Source: DASRHT01 sp035293765 (GTDB lineage Bacteria; Chloroflexota; Ktedonobacteria; Ktedonobacterales; Ktedonobacteraceae). From it: a DNA stretch of 64,000 nucleotides. Shown here piece by piece: positions 35,593 through 43,678 of the stretch; positions within the stretch are counted from its first letter, which is position 1; every line of letters begins with the position of its first letter. Where the stretch lies: NCBI GenBank assembly GCA_035293765.1, contig DATGMF010000080.1:1-64000 (forward strand), written 5' to 3'. The position numbers and the translations under genes are program-made. Under the pieces are notes generated by a model. It was not told the origin of the DNA. It did no database searches and saw only the letters and a list, made by a program, of their open reading frames with translations.

Positions 35593-36708
35593 ATGCAACT
35601 GGAATTTCTCTACACCTTGCGCACCATCTGGGCCTGTATGGTACGCGAGCTAAGAAGTATGATGACCGACCGCGCCTTCACAATGGTTGGGATCATGGCT
35701 CCGCTCAACGCCTTTATTCTGATGAGCCTGTTCGTCCTGGCTGGCGACAGCGCCCCCATCGCGGTCGTGATGAATGACCAGGGGCCCTATGCTCAGCAAT
35801 TCGTTCAGAGTATGGGCAACGCTCATTCTTTTCATATACACCAGACCAGCGCCAGCCAGGCCACAGACCAGCTGCAAACCGGGCATATCGTCGCCGTCGT
35901 GACCATTCCTGCCAATTTTGACCGGAGCATTCAAAAGCAGCAGACAGTCGCGGTCCATGTCCAGATCAATAATCTCAATAGCGACTTCACCAACGACATT
36001 CGCCGGGCGCTACCTCTTTCTATCACCAGCTTCTATGCCAAAGCTTTCCCTACTATTGTCAATGTTGTCCCGCAAGAGCATGATCTTTATGCGCGCGACA
36101 CTGACTATATCCCCTACCTCACCGTTTCAATTTTGATCATCGGCATGTTTTTCGGGGGGATCATGCATGGAGGAACATCGATGGCAAACGAGTGGGAAAG
36201 AGCTACCATGAAAGAACTCCTGCTTTCGCCCGCTCCCCGCTGGGCTATTGTCGTAGGTAAAATGCTAGGAGCGCTGGTGGTCAATATCATATCGACAGCC
36301 ATCGTTCTGACGATTCTCATCTTCGCCATTGGGGTGCATCCCATCCATTGGGGAGAAGTCTTTGGCTTTAGCCTTTTATCAACCATCATCTTCATTGCCT
36401 GGGGAACCTTGCTAGGCACGGTGATCAAGCGGCGCAAAGAAGTGGTTGTCCTGGCTCTGGGTATCTCCTTCCCACTGTTTTTTTTAAGCGGTCCCTTTGG
36501 CCCCATCTCATTTAATATCCCGCTGATCCAGATCATCGCCAAGAGCTTCCCCATCTACTACTCGATTGTTTTGCAGCAGCACGCCTTCCATAACTTTGAT
36601 CTCAATACCTATGGCGTAGGGATCAATGCGTTAATTCTAGGCGCTTACGCTCTCTTATTGGTACTCCTGGCTGCGTTCGCTCTGCAGCGCCGCACTCTCG
36701 CTCATTGA
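35593..36708 (+). CDS. ABC-2 type permease (first of two)
   Basis: 371 residues with one N-terminal helix, a large outside loop of about 140 residues and five or six C-terminal helices, the ABC-2 layout. The loop contains VQINNLNSDFTNDIRRALP, nearly matched in the next gene, so the two permeases arose by duplication. GGAG precedes the ATG, 9 bases after the ATPase stop. It likely forms a heterodimer with its neighbour to export the cluster product. Confidence 0.9.
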   Translation: MQLEFLYTLRTIWACMVRELRSMMTDRAFTMVGIMAPLNAFILMSLFVLAGDSAPIAVVMNDQGPYAQQFVQSMGNAHSFHIHQTSASQATDQLQTGHIVAVVTIPANFDRSIQKQQTVAVHVQINNLNSDFTNDIRRALPLSITSFYAKAFPTIVNVVPQEHDLYARDTDYIPYLTVSILIIGMFFGGIMHGGTSMANEWERATMKELLLSPAPRWAIVVGKMLGALVVNIISTAIVLTILIFAIGVHPIHWGEVFGFSLLSTIIFIAWGTLLGTVIKRRKEVVVLALGISFPLFFLSGPFGPISFNIPLIQIIAKSFPIYYSIVLQQHAFHNFDLNTYGVGINALILGAYALLLVLLAAFALQRRTLAH

Positions 36709-36721
36709 GGAAGGGGAAAAC

Positions 36722-37828
36722 ATGGTTCGCAATTTCGTCTCTGCTGTCTGGGCTATATTCAAAAAGGATCTGCGCATCTGGCTACAGCAACCGGCCAACC
36801 TTGCCGCCACTTTTGTGCCTTCCCTCGCCTTCCTGGTGGTTATGGCCTTTGGCGCGGTCACGGTTGGAAAAAGCCCGGTTGCTCTGGTTACGCTCGATCA
36901 TGGCCTTAAAGGGGTCCAGCTCCGGCAGATTTTTCATAACGCCGATGTCTTTCGCATTACCGATACTACCCCACAGGAGGCGCAACAGCTCTTCAAACAA
37001 ATTCAGGTTGTTGCAATCGTTACTATTCCCGCCGATTTTACACAGCGCGTGGAAACTCACCAACAGGTACCCATTGATGTACAGGTCAATAACCTGAATC
37101 TGGACTTTACCAATGACATTCGGCGCGCGGTCCCCGATGTGATTACACAGTTTTACGATGCTCAGGGGACCACAAGCGCGATTAAAATCGCAGTGCAGGA
37201 GCAAGACCTGCGTAGCCAGGATATAGCGCTTTTTCAGTATAGCCTGCTCCCCATCATTGTACTATTGCTAACGATGTCGAGCGTTTTCAATAGCGGGCTG
37301 GCAACCGCGCGTGAATGGGAGACGCTGACGGTCAAAGAACTCTTATTCGCCCCCGTGAACAGGGGTGCGATCATTGTTGGCAAGATCCTGGCGGGTTTTG
37401 TGACGACGTTTATTCTAGGAATAATGCTCCTTGCTCTTGGGAACGTACTGGGCTGGGTACACATGGCTGGTATCTACTTGCTCCATGCACTGATCATTGT
37501 GGCATTAATCTCTTTCATGGGAGCCGGGCTGGGTGTAGCTATGGGAGCGTTAGTGCAGAGACTTCAGCCGGTGATCGCTCTGGGCCTCAATGCGGTTTTC
37601 ACGCTCTTTTTCCTCGCCGGAGGGATCGGCGTACTCGCCTTCGCCCAGCAATGGTTGCAGAATATTGCCGCTTTTGTTCCCCTTAGCTATGGCCGGCATG
37701 CCCTGGAAATGGCCATTTTCTACAACTCTTCGGACCTCTTTGGCCGCGATGTGATGATCCTGGCCGGCTCTGCTCTGGCCGCGCTTGCCCTGGGGGTTGT
37801 AGCCATGCAGCGCAAAATCGCTGGCTGA
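36722..37828 (+). CDS. ABC-2 type permease (second of two)
   Basis: 368 residues with the same layout as the previous permease and the matching loop segment VQVNNLNLDFTNDIRRAVP. The spacing of 13 bases and AAGGGG before the ATG show co-translation. Having two diverged permeases for one ATPase implies an asymmetric membrane pore. The transcript ends at a hairpin 16 bases after the stop. Confidence 0.9.
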   Translation: MVRNFVSAVWAIFKKDLRIWLQQPANLAATFVPSLAFLVVMAFGAVTVGKSPVALVTLDHGLKGVQLRQIFHNADVFRITDTTPQEAQQLFKQIQVVAIVTIPADFTQRVETHQQVPIDVQVNNLNLDFTNDIRRAVPDVITQFYDAQGTTSAIKIAVQEQDLRSQDIALFQYSLLPIIVLLLTMSSVFNSGLATAREWETLTVKELLFAPVNRGAIIVGKILAGFVTTFILGIMLLALGNVLGWVHMAGIYLLHALIIVALISFMGAGLGVAMGALVQRLQPVIALGLNAVFTLFFLAGGIGVLAFAQQWLQNIAAFVPLSYGRHALEMAIFYNSSDLFGRDVMILAGSALAALALGVVAMQRKIAG

Positions 37829-37843
37829 AGACGCACTGATAGA

Positions 37844-37879
37844 GAAGAGGAGATTTCGCAACTGCGAAGTCTCCTCTTC
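37844..37879 (+). terminator. Terminator of the ABC exporter operon
   Basis: Arms GAAGAGGAGATTTCGC (37844-37859) and GCGAAGTCTCCTCTTC (37864-37879) pair with one G-T; TTCGATT follows. Confidence 0.7.
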
Positions 37880-37994
37880 TTCGATTACAGCAGGACCATT
37901 GCTACCTTCGCCAGTAGCCTGGAGAAACGGGGGAGTATGAGGGGAAGAAACTCAAGAAGGCAGTGACAAAATAGGCGAGGGCAAATACCGTTCA

Positions 37995-38046
37995 GGCAGA
38001 GTTATGCCGCCAAAGCCATCGATGACTTTGGCGGCATAACTCTGCC
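37995..38046. terminator. Long perfect hairpin between convergent operons
   Basis: Two 21-base arms (37995-38015, 38026-38046) pair perfectly around a 10-base loop, 10 bases from the end of the cupin gene. It probably ends the tailoring operon coming from the right. Confidence 0.7.
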
Positions 38047-38056
38047 GATCCTCACG

Positions 38057-38437
38057 TTATTCTGTATCCACATGCCCCATATCTGGGCGCGGCGCTAACG
38101 GGCAGAGGTGAAACACCAGTTGCGCTTCCTGGTCGCCTGTGTTGAGCAAACGATGTCTGACGCCGATGGGAATGACCAGCCCCTGCTGATTTCCGATCTC
38201 GTAGGAGACGTCGTCGCATTGAGCCACGATGCTGCCACTCACTACATAGACAAACTCTTCGGAATAAGGATGGTAATGCTCGCTGATGCGTTCGCCAGGC
38301 TTGAGCGTGGCTACTCCCATAAAGCCGGTCGTAGAGCCCACTGTTTTGGGCGAGAGTAAAACCTGTACCGCCCCGCCGCGCCTGGTATCCTTTGGCATCT
38401 CGTCAAGGGATTTCGTGGTAAGGAATTGCGTTGCCAT
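38057..38437 (-). CDS. Cupin polyketide cyclase/tailoring protein (TcmJ/WhiE-type)
   Basis: 126 residues from ATG 38437 (AAGGAG 6 bases before). A single cupin barrel with metal-binding residues in EHYHPYSEEFVYVVSGSI and the second motif IPIGVRHRLLNTG. The C-terminal LAPRPDMGHVDTE is characteristic of the TcmJ/WhiE-ORFII/RemF group that assists cyclisation in type II PKS pathways. It ends the six-gene tailoring operon and confirms an aromatic, multi-ring product. Confidence 0.9.
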   Translation of the reverse strand: MATQFLTTKSLDEMPKDTRRGGAVQVLLSPKTVGSTTGFMGVATLKPGERISEHYHPYSEEFVYVVSGSIVAQCDDVSYEIGNQQGLVIPIGVRHRLLNTGDQEAQLVFHLCPLAPRPDMGHVDTE

Positions 38438-38493
38438 GAAGTTCTCCTTCATCCCGTGCCAGGGAGCATGAGGGGAACTCCCTGGCACAATAC

Positions 38494-38784
38494 TTAAAAG
38501 GTTGTAACCAGTTGATAGATCGTCATGTTTACGGATTCGCGCATTTCACGCAGTGGCGCCGTCAAGCGATCCTGCTCATCGCTGCGCTCGAAACGTGCAA
38601 AAGCTTCGCGGCTCTCCCAATCGCTGGTGATGACAAACGTTGCCGGGTCCTGTGGATCGCGCAGGAGGGCCTGGCGTAGATTGCCGGGCGCGTGCTGCGT
38701 ATTTGCCGCTACCATCTTCCAGGCTTGCTCGAATTCATCTTCCCGTCCAGCTTTGACTTTCATCGTGAGGGTGGCGCGTATCAT
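38494..38784 (-). CDS. Antibiotic biosynthesis monooxygenase (ABM) protein 1
   Basis: About 96 residues from ATG 38784 (GGAG 9 bases upstream; further ATGs lie 6 and 15 bases earlier). A dimeric ferredoxin-like ABM domain: VKAGREDEFEQAWKMVAANT, FVITSDWESREAFARFERSD. Members oxidise anthrones to quinones without cofactors or act as monooxygenase-like auxiliaries. This copy diverges from the two beside it, which pair more closely with each other. It may be the true quinone-forming oxygenase, but this is not decidable by eye. Confidence 0.82.
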   Translation of the reverse strand: MIRATLTMKVKAGREDEFEQAWKMVAANTQHAPGNLRQALLRDPQDPATFVITSDWESREAFARFERSDEQDRLTAPLREMRESVNMTIYQLVTTF

Positions 38785-38825
38785 ATTCATCTGCTCCATG
38801 TTTATATAGGACAGGGCACTCGCCG

Positions 38826-38854
38826 GTAGGGGCAGTGCCTTGCGCCTGCCCTAC
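38826..38854 (+). repeat. REP-like repeat, type A (copy 6)
   Basis: GTAGGGGCAGTGCCTTGCGC and following bases, a variant of the type A unit. It contains the stop codon of the second ABM gene, so the repeat landed at or grew into a gene end. Confidence 0.55.
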
Positions 38855-39156
38855 AATGCGACGCCAACTTCAAAGATTTTGCGCTCGCCTGTGCCCTTCC
38901 AGTATGGGCGCATGGGCAGCGTTTTCTGCATATGAATCGGTGTCTGCTCCCAGCTCAGAAATTCATCTCGGCTGTTCCACTCGGCCATGAGGATGTAGGA
39001 GCCGGGCTCGCTGCTGTCACGGAGCAGTTCATCTTTGATGTGGCCGGGAGTGCCTTTCACACTGGCGCTCACCTGGGCAAAGGCAGCCTCGAACGCGCTG
39101 CTATCTTCCAGGCGATTCAGTCTGCCATAGACCATGACACGGATTCTCGACGACAT
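38851..39156 (-). CDS. Antibiotic biosynthesis monooxygenase (ABM)-like protein 2
   Basis: 101 residues, ABM-like ferredoxin fold: MVYGRLNRLEDSSAFEAAF, YILMAEWNSRDEFLSWEQ, and the tail MRPYWKG. It shares the pattern KLHRLED/ELLRD/RAYW with the neighbour on its right, so they are duplicates. The MRPYWxG tail recalls small monooxygenase-like proteins of spore-pigment type II clusters. AAAGGG precedes the ATG. It probably oxidises or helps fold an intermediate. Confidence 0.82.
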   Translation of the reverse strand: MSSRIRVMVYGRLNRLEDSSAFEAAFAQVSASVKGTPGHIKDELLRDSSEPGSYILMAEWNSRDEFLSWEQTPIHMQKTLPMRPYWKGTGERKIFEVGVAL

Positions 39157-39192
39157 AGTTTTCCCTTTCTGTATGCTCGCTCTACGATCTCG

Positions 39193-39492
39193 TCACGATG
39201 CAACAAGATCGTAGATTTTGAAGACTTCATCAGCTTTCCAATAGGCTCTCAGCGGAGAGGTGTTCTGCGGATGCACGGAAGATTGCACCCAGGCGAGGAA
39301 ATCTTCGCGGCTGGCCCATTCGCTCATCATAATGTAAGCGCCAGGCTCGCCAGCATCGCGCAACAGCTCGTCTCTGATATAGCCGGTCGCATGCTTGATC
39401 TTGCGACTGATAGTGGGAATCATGGCTTCGAAGGCATCACGGTCTTCCAGGCGGTGAAGCTTACCGAATACCATGACACGTACTGCTGTCAT
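39193..39492 (-). CDS. Antibiotic biosynthesis monooxygenase (ABM)-like protein 3
   Basis: 99 residues, close relative of the protein encoded immediately downstream: MVFGKLHRLEDRDAFEAMI, YIMMSEWASREDFLAWVQS, LRAYWKADEVFKIYDLV. AAGGTGAG lies before the ATG. Two near-paralogues side by side may form a heterodimer or act on successive ring positions. Confidence 0.82.
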   Translation of the reverse strand: MTAVRVMVFGKLHRLEDRDAFEAMIPTISRKIKHATGYIRDELLRDAGEPGAYIMMSEWASREDFLAWVQSSVHPQNTSPLRAYWKADEVFKIYDLVAS

Positions 39493-39524
39493 TGCTCACC
39501 TTCTCATCATAGAGCCGTGGATGG

Positions 39525-40262
39525 CTATATGCCGCCATCCACGTTAATGGTGGTTCCCGAAACGAAACGCGAGAGATCGCTGGCGAGGAAGAGGGCTACC
39601 CCGGCGATGTCGTCTCCCTGGCCCAGTCGGCCCAGAGCTGCCATCGACGCGTAGCGCTCGCGCTGCTGCGCCGAAAGACCGGCGGCCTGGTGGGTATCAA
39701 TGACGCCTGGCGCAATGACGTTGACACGGATGCCTCGCGGCCCCATTTCTTTGCACAGTGAACGCGAGAAGCCGACGACGCCCGCCTTTGAAGCGGTATA
39801 GTGGGTGCGGGCAGGAATGCCAACCGAGGCCACCGCCGAGCCAACGTTGATGATCGAGCCTCCCTCCACAAGCATGCTCTGCGTGGCGTGAGTGACGAGG
39901 TAGAGGCTGGTGAGATTGGTGGCAATAACTTGCTGCCACTGGTCGAACTCCATAGCGGCAAGCGGAATATGACTGATAACGCCCGCGTTGTTGACGAGGA
40001 TGTTCAGCTTGCCAAAGCGTTGACGCACACTTTCGGCCATCCTGGCAACGGATTCTTTGCTGCTGATATCGACTTGCACGACATAGCTGCCGTTGCGGTA
40101 ACGCTCAAGCTCAGTGGCGAGGCTGCGTACGTCCTCGCTTTCGCTGTGATAGCAGGCGGCGACCGACACCCCCTGTTCCGCCAGGGCAAGGGCAATGGCT
40201 CGGCCAATCCCTCGTGACCCGCCGGTAACAAGCGCGTGTTTTCCGGCCAGATTGAGATCCAT
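39525..40262 (-). CDS. SDR-family polyketide ketoreductase
   Basis: 245 residues from ATG 40262 (GGGAGG 5 bases before). Cofactor motif VTGGSRGIGRAIALALAEQG, NNAG motif ILVNNAGVIS, catalytic Ser in NVGSAVAS and the Tyr-Lys pair in THYTASKAGVVGFSR. It resembles FabG and the C9-type ketoreductases of aromatic PKS systems. In the tailoring operon it most likely reduces one ketone of the poly-beta-ketone or a ring intermediate. With this gene present the product is probably a reduced aromatic polyketide. Confidence 0.9.
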   Translation of the reverse strand: MDLNLAGKHALVTGGSRGIGRAIALALAEQGVSVAACYHSESEDVRSLATELERYRNGSYVVQVDISSKESVARMAESVRQRFGKLNILVNNAGVISHIPLAAMEFDQWQQVIATNLTSLYLVTHATQSMLVEGGSIINVGSAVASVGIPARTHYTASKAGVVGFSRSLCKEMGPRGIRVNVIAPGVIDTHQAAGLSAQQRERYASMAALGRLGQGDDIAGVALFLASDLSRFVSGTTINVDGGI

Positions 40263-40304
40263 AGTAACCTCCCAGTTGTGTATCATCGTGCTGGCTCGCT
40301 GGCC

Positions 40305-40790
40305 TTAATGCGCCACCAGCAGCACAAGAGCGATAATAAAGAAGAGAAACCCTAGTAGCCCGCTGGCCGAACGCAGATAGTGAACCCGAATCCAGCGTGC
40401 CTTGAGTTGTTCCAGCGTTTTGCTGCCGCCAGGCTTCCAGGCAACGATTTTTTGCGCCAGGGGGATGCTTGTCGTCCGTGAAATGACGATCAGGCCCACA
40501 ATACCCAGAATCCCTAGCAGAACAAAGAGCGCCTGCCAGATATCACGACTTAACCCCAACTCGACCAGCCCGGTCGCAAGGGCCGCCCAGGCCATCTTAG
40601 GCTGATAGCGATCTATGTAGCGCCCCATCCCCTGGTGGATCATGATGGTCTCGCGCTGCGGCAAATCGGCCAGGAGGGGGGTGTAGGCTGCCGCCATCAC
40701 CATAACCCCCCCGGTCACTAAGCCGGCAGAAGCAATATTGAGAAAAAAGAGGATCTGGAGTAGAGGGGCTTGCAGGATCATATTAAACAT
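40305..40790 (-). CDS. DUF1772 / anthrone-oxygenase-like membrane protein
   Basis: 161 residues from ATG 40790 (GGAGGAG 9 bases before). Four membrane helices: the first with LLQILFFLNIASAGLVTGG, and a conserved segment IDRYQPKMAWAALATGLVEL. This matches the DUF1772 family, which includes membrane anthrone oxygenases of fungal and bacterial anthraquinone pathways. It is the first gene of the tailoring operon and could perform quinone formation at the membrane. Confidence 0.75.
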   Translation of the reverse strand: MFNMILQAPLLQILFFLNIASAGLVTGGVMVMAAAYTPLLADLPQRETIMIHQGMGRYIDRYQPKMAWAALATGLVELGLSRDIWQALFVLLGILGIVGLIVISRTTSIPLAQKIVAWKPGGSKTLEQLKARWIRVHYLRSASGLLGFLFFIIALVLLVAH

Positions 40791-40971
40791 GACAATTTTC
40801 TCCTCCGCTATTGTCTCCATTGCCTGACGGCAGGAGAGCTGTATCTATAAACTCCGTTCATGTCAATCATGGCTGCTTCCCCTTACCGGCAAATTACCTG
40901 TGAGGGAAGTAGCCTCAAAACGCGATCAAGCGCCTTCTTTCCTACAGTATGGGCGCTTGCGTTGCCACTAC

Positions 40972-41016
40972 TGCGAAGTAACTGCGAAGAATCTGTCAAT
41001 GAAAATGAATTATGCT
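40972..41016 (+). promoter_or_regulatory. SARP-type promoter (site c), before peptide and LuxR-type gene
   Basis: TGCGAAG (40972-40978), TGCGAAG (40983-40989), degenerate TGTCAAT (40994-41000), then 10 bases and TATGCT (41011-41016). All in 11-bp phase, same layout as the three minus-strand copies. It reads rightwards toward 41103 and 41217. Confidence 0.78.
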
Positions 41017-41102
41017 CCTGGCAGAAGATAATTAGCTAGCCATCATAGTGACGCTAGAGATGATGTAGGCATAAGACGTTTATCCTCAATGGAAGGAAAA
41101 GC

Positions 41103-41147
41103 ATGCAACTGAGCAAAGCTCCCTGCGGGGAGCCCTGGCCGCGCTAA
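41103..41147 (+). CDS. 14-residue peptide frame with shared GEPWP motif
   Basis: A minimal frame, MQLSKAPCGEPWPR, starts 6 bases after a strong GGAAGG. It aligns with the C-terminus of the 77-aa peptide encoded at 43986-44219 (QLSNKVPFGEPWPQP). Leu and Ser use different synonymous codons (CTG/TTA, AGC/TCC), which argues for selection on the peptide, although the last 20 bases are also alike at the DNA level. It is under SARP-type promoter c. It could be a leader peptide controlling the downstream regulator or a remnant of a longer peptide gene. Translation is unproven. Confidence 0.4.
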   Translation: MQLSKAPCGEPWPR

Positions 41148-41216
41148 TGGCCTCCCGGGACGATCTTTTGCATACGCGACTACGCAGCATAAAGCCAGCG
41201 TGAGGAGATAAAGTAT

Positions 41217-41891
41217 ATGGCACAAGGTGTTACAACTCTTCAATTCAGAGGCACAGGCGATCAGACCACCAGCAAAGACTCGCTATCCATCATCCTGGTT
41301 GATTCGCACTTGCTCACGCGTCTGGCACTACAACATGTGATAGCGACGTTTAAGCATATGCATATCAGCGCCAGCCTGAGCGCCGTCCACGACGTTTTAG
41401 CAATTACCGATCCATCAACAGAGCAGATCGTGGTACTTAGCCCGTCCATTGCGATTTCTGATTGTCTCGCACTCACCAGGCAGCTTCACGAGCAAAGAGT
41501 TCGCTGTGAAGTTGTTGTGCTACAACAGGACCTGCATCCTGAGACGGCCCGTATGCTGATAAAGCAAGGAGTGCGCGGATTACTGGATGAATATGCCTCA
41601 GAGCAAGATCTGATCCAGGCTATCAGAATGGTATCTCTCGGTCATGTTTTTTTGAGCCGACACATTCGCGCGCTGCTATCTACGCCGCCCTCCCCGGTTA
41701 CGAACCATTTGACCAGGCGCGAGATCCAGGTTCTTACGCGCTTGAAGTGCGGCGAAGCAAATTTCCGTATCGCATGTGAGCTTGGACTCAAGGAAAAAAC
41801 TATCGAGAAGTATCTCACGAGTATCTACGAGAAGCTTCATGTCTGTTCAAGGGCGGAAGCTATTCTCTGTTTACAGAAAATGCATTTCTAG
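41217..41891 (+). CDS. LuxR/NarL-type regulator with degenerate receiver domain
   Basis: 224 residues. The N-terminal 130 resemble a response-regulator receiver (SIILVDSHLLTRLALQHVI) but the phospho-acceptor Asp is replaced (IVVLSPSIA), so control is probably not by phosphorylation. The C-terminus is a LuxR-type helix-turn-helix: LTRREIQVLTRLKCGEANFR, then LKEKTIEKYLTSIYEKLHV. AGGAG precedes the ATG. It lies behind the SARP-type promoter c and may be a second tier of pathway control. Confidence 0.85.
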   Translation: MAQGVTTLQFRGTGDQTTSKDSLSIILVDSHLLTRLALQHVIATFKHMHISASLSAVHDVLAITDPSTEQIVVLSPSIAISDCLALTRQLHEQRVRCEVVVLQQDLHPETARMLIKQGVRGLLDEYASEQDLIQAIRMVSLGHVFLSRHIRALLSTPPSPVTNHLTRREIQVLTRLKCGEANFRIACELGLKEKTIEKYLTSIYEKLHVCSRAEAILCLQKMHF

Positions 41892-41983
41892 TATATGATG
41901 CGACCCAGACATTTGCTTACTCGTGTTCAGTTCGACCTGAGCTGATCACATCTTGTACGGAAAGCGGAAAGGAGTTTCATTAA

Positions 41984-42697
41984 ATGAAACCATTAAAAGA
42001 GTTTCTCGCGGAGAAAAGGGAAGTCACCATTCACACGCTTGCCACCTATAGTCGGCAGTATTTGCAGGAACGGTGGCAGCCAGTATTAGAAGAAAACCAG
42101 GAGGAGCTGCTTAACGTTTTTGAGCGAGCTGGGGAAGTTGCATACGGCGTCTATGGACGAGCGCTGTTGCAACCCCTGCATGAGCAATTTCAGCAAGCAG
42201 GGTTCTTCTATGAGGGGGGAAATTTCTCCACATCGATAGAGCATTGGGGTCCTCCAGAAGAACGAGAACGCTGTATGTGGAGCATTGTCAAACACGCCGA
42301 CGAGGGTCCACTGGGTACGCTGGTCTTTAGAATATTCCACGACCACACCCGCTTCCGTCTTCCGTACCCCCCCGGTATTCTGACAATTGAAGAAACAGCC
42401 ACCAGTTCAATTGTCGAGAAACTTTCTCATGCATCCTCGCGGCAGCAGAATACCCAGTATGAGAAAACATTTATGCAAGACTCGCTGGATGGGCAGAGGC
42501 AGGATGGTTGGGAATACAGTGTGGAGCTTGGCCTGGGTGATTATCTCGATCCCCATCGTCTCGAAATGAGCGAAGCCATGCTTGACCAGGCGCTAGCTCG
42601 TTGGGGGCAATATGGATGGGAATTAGCGGCAGTCATACCCTATAAAAACAACCTCACGGCGTTTTTCAAGCGCCCGATGAAGGAGCAAAACAAGTAA
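41984..42697 (+). CDS. Hypothetical protein with C-terminal DUF4177-like segment
   Basis: 237 residues, start ATG with AAAGGAG 8 bases before. The N-terminal half is helical (TYSRQYLQERWQPVLEENQE). The C-terminus has the WEYSVELG ... WGQYGWELAAVIPYKNNLTA ... FFKRP pattern of DUF4177-like small domains. I do not know a function. It follows the LuxR-type gene after 92 bases and is closed by a terminator. Confidence 0.65.
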   Translation: MKPLKEFLAEKREVTIHTLATYSRQYLQERWQPVLEENQEELLNVFERAGEVAYGVYGRALLQPLHEQFQQAGFFYEGGNFSTSIEHWGPPEERERCMWSIVKHADEGPLGTLVFRIFHDHTRFRLPYPPGILTIEETATSSIVEKLSHASSRQQNTQYEKTFMQDSLDGQRQDGWEYSVELGLGDYLDPHRLEMSEAMLDQALARWGQYGWELAAVIPYKNNLTAFFKRPMKEQNK

Positions 42698-42715
42698 GGA
42701 GGGTATATATTAAAG

Positions 42716-42753
42716 AAGAGCCAGGAAGATTTGAATAGATCCTCCTGGCTCTT
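42716..42753 (+). terminator. Terminator after the DUF4177-like gene
   Basis: AAGAGCCAGGA (42716-42726) pairs with TCCTGGCTCTT (42743-42753). Confidence 0.65.
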
Positions 42754-42787
42754 CCTGTTGCGCCCTCGGTGCTCAAAAATCTTATTT

Positions 42788-42836
42788 GTTCTGTGTTGTC
42801 AGAAATGTGCGAAGCACATTTCTGACAACACAGAAC
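42788..42836. terminator. 23-bp perfect hairpin at the SARP stop codon
   Basis: Arms 42788-42810 and 42814-42836 pair without mismatch around a GAA loop. The last base overlaps the TAG stop of the SARP gene on the minus strand. No T-run follows; it may end the SARP operon or be a mobile palindrome. Confidence 0.6.
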
Positions 42837-43672
42837 TATTTGAACTCGGCGATCTTCTTTCGCAGGGAGAGGAGGTCCTCGCCAGGCTCTATGCCCAGAT
42901 CTTCTCTGAGGAATGCCTGGAAGTTGTCTAGCTCACGGATTGCGCTCGCCGTATTGCCCTGGCGGAAGTATGCTTGAGCAACGGCTTTAATGGCAGACTC
43001 GCTATATGGATCGATCAAGAGCGCATAATGAGCATATGTAAGCACCTCATCAGCTTTACCCGCTTGAGAATAGAGCTGCATCAACCGGTCGAGCACTTCG
43101 GTATAGATGCACTCATAGTAGCGACGATAGGAAGCGAAGACATCTTCGTAGGAATCTTCGTGCAGAAATCCCAGGCGGCAATACTCGACAATCTGTTGAT
43201 AGTGGGCGATGGCTGCCGCCAGTTCACCCCGCTGTTCCGCTTCTTTGGCCTCCTTATAATGATAATGCACATCGAAGATATCGGCCCACCAGTTTTCGTC
43301 TACCTTGAACCAATAAAAATTGTCCTTGTTACGGCGAATATAGCTGGATTCTTGCCGGGGCGGCAAATCGGGTTCGAGAAGATGCCGCAGATAGTGGATC
43401 GCCACATAGAGGTTACGCTCTGCTGGCGCTCCACTTGCACTCGGCCAGAAATTTTTGATGAGCTGGTCAGATGAATATCTGCCATTGACATTCAACAAAA
43501 ACCATTTCAACAGAGACTTCGCCTTATTTCTCCGCCATACTGGCTCTCCCACCGGCTGATTGTTTCTGGTGACGCGGAACGGGCCAAAGAAATTCACCTT
43601 ATAGAGAGCATCTGGCTGGCGAAGATGTGCGGTAGCGTTGACTATCGTCTCTTGTCTTGACGGATCACGCAT
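42836..43672 (-). CDS. SARP-family transcriptional activator
   Basis: 278 residues with the winged helix of SARPs (LYKVNFFGPFRVTRNNQPVG, RRNKAKSLLKWFLLNVNGRY, NFWPSASGAPAERNLYVAI) and a BTAD domain to the end. It is very like the SARP at 16604 in length and spacing of motifs. It is the third gene of an operon: SARP-type promoter d, 77-aa peptide, 69-aa NHLP-like peptide (6 bases before this ATG), then SARP. If it binds the repeats of its own promoter, it is autoregulated and controls the other three sites too. Confidence 0.9.
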   Translation of the reverse strand: MRDPSRQETIVNATAHLRQPDALYKVNFFGPFRVTRNNQPVGEPVWRRNKAKSLLKWFLLNVNGRYSSDQLIKNFWPSASGAPAERNLYVAIHYLRHLLEPDLPPRQESSYIRRNKDNFYWFKVDENWWADIFDVHYHYKEAKEAEQRGELAAAIAHYQQIVEYCRLGFLHEDSYEDVFASYRRYYECIYTEVLDRLMQLYSQAGKADEVLTYAHYALLIDPYSESAIKAVAQAYFRQGNTASAIRELDNFQAFLREDLGIEPGEDLLSLRKKIAEFK

Positions 43673-43678
43673 AGTTTG

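Larger units (their letters stand above)
40791..41216. other. Regulatory region between tailoring operon and LuxR-type gene
   Basis: About 425 bases. The left part must hold the minus-strand promoter of the tailoring operon. The right part holds the SARP-type promoter (40972-41016) and a 14-codon open frame (41103-41147) in front of the regulator gene. Confidence 0.6.

Noticed and set aside
40791..40990. SARP repeats at 40972 considered as the promoter of the tailoring operon
   Set aside because: The repeats and the -10 read rightwards, away from the operon that starts at 40790; at most they act at a distance.
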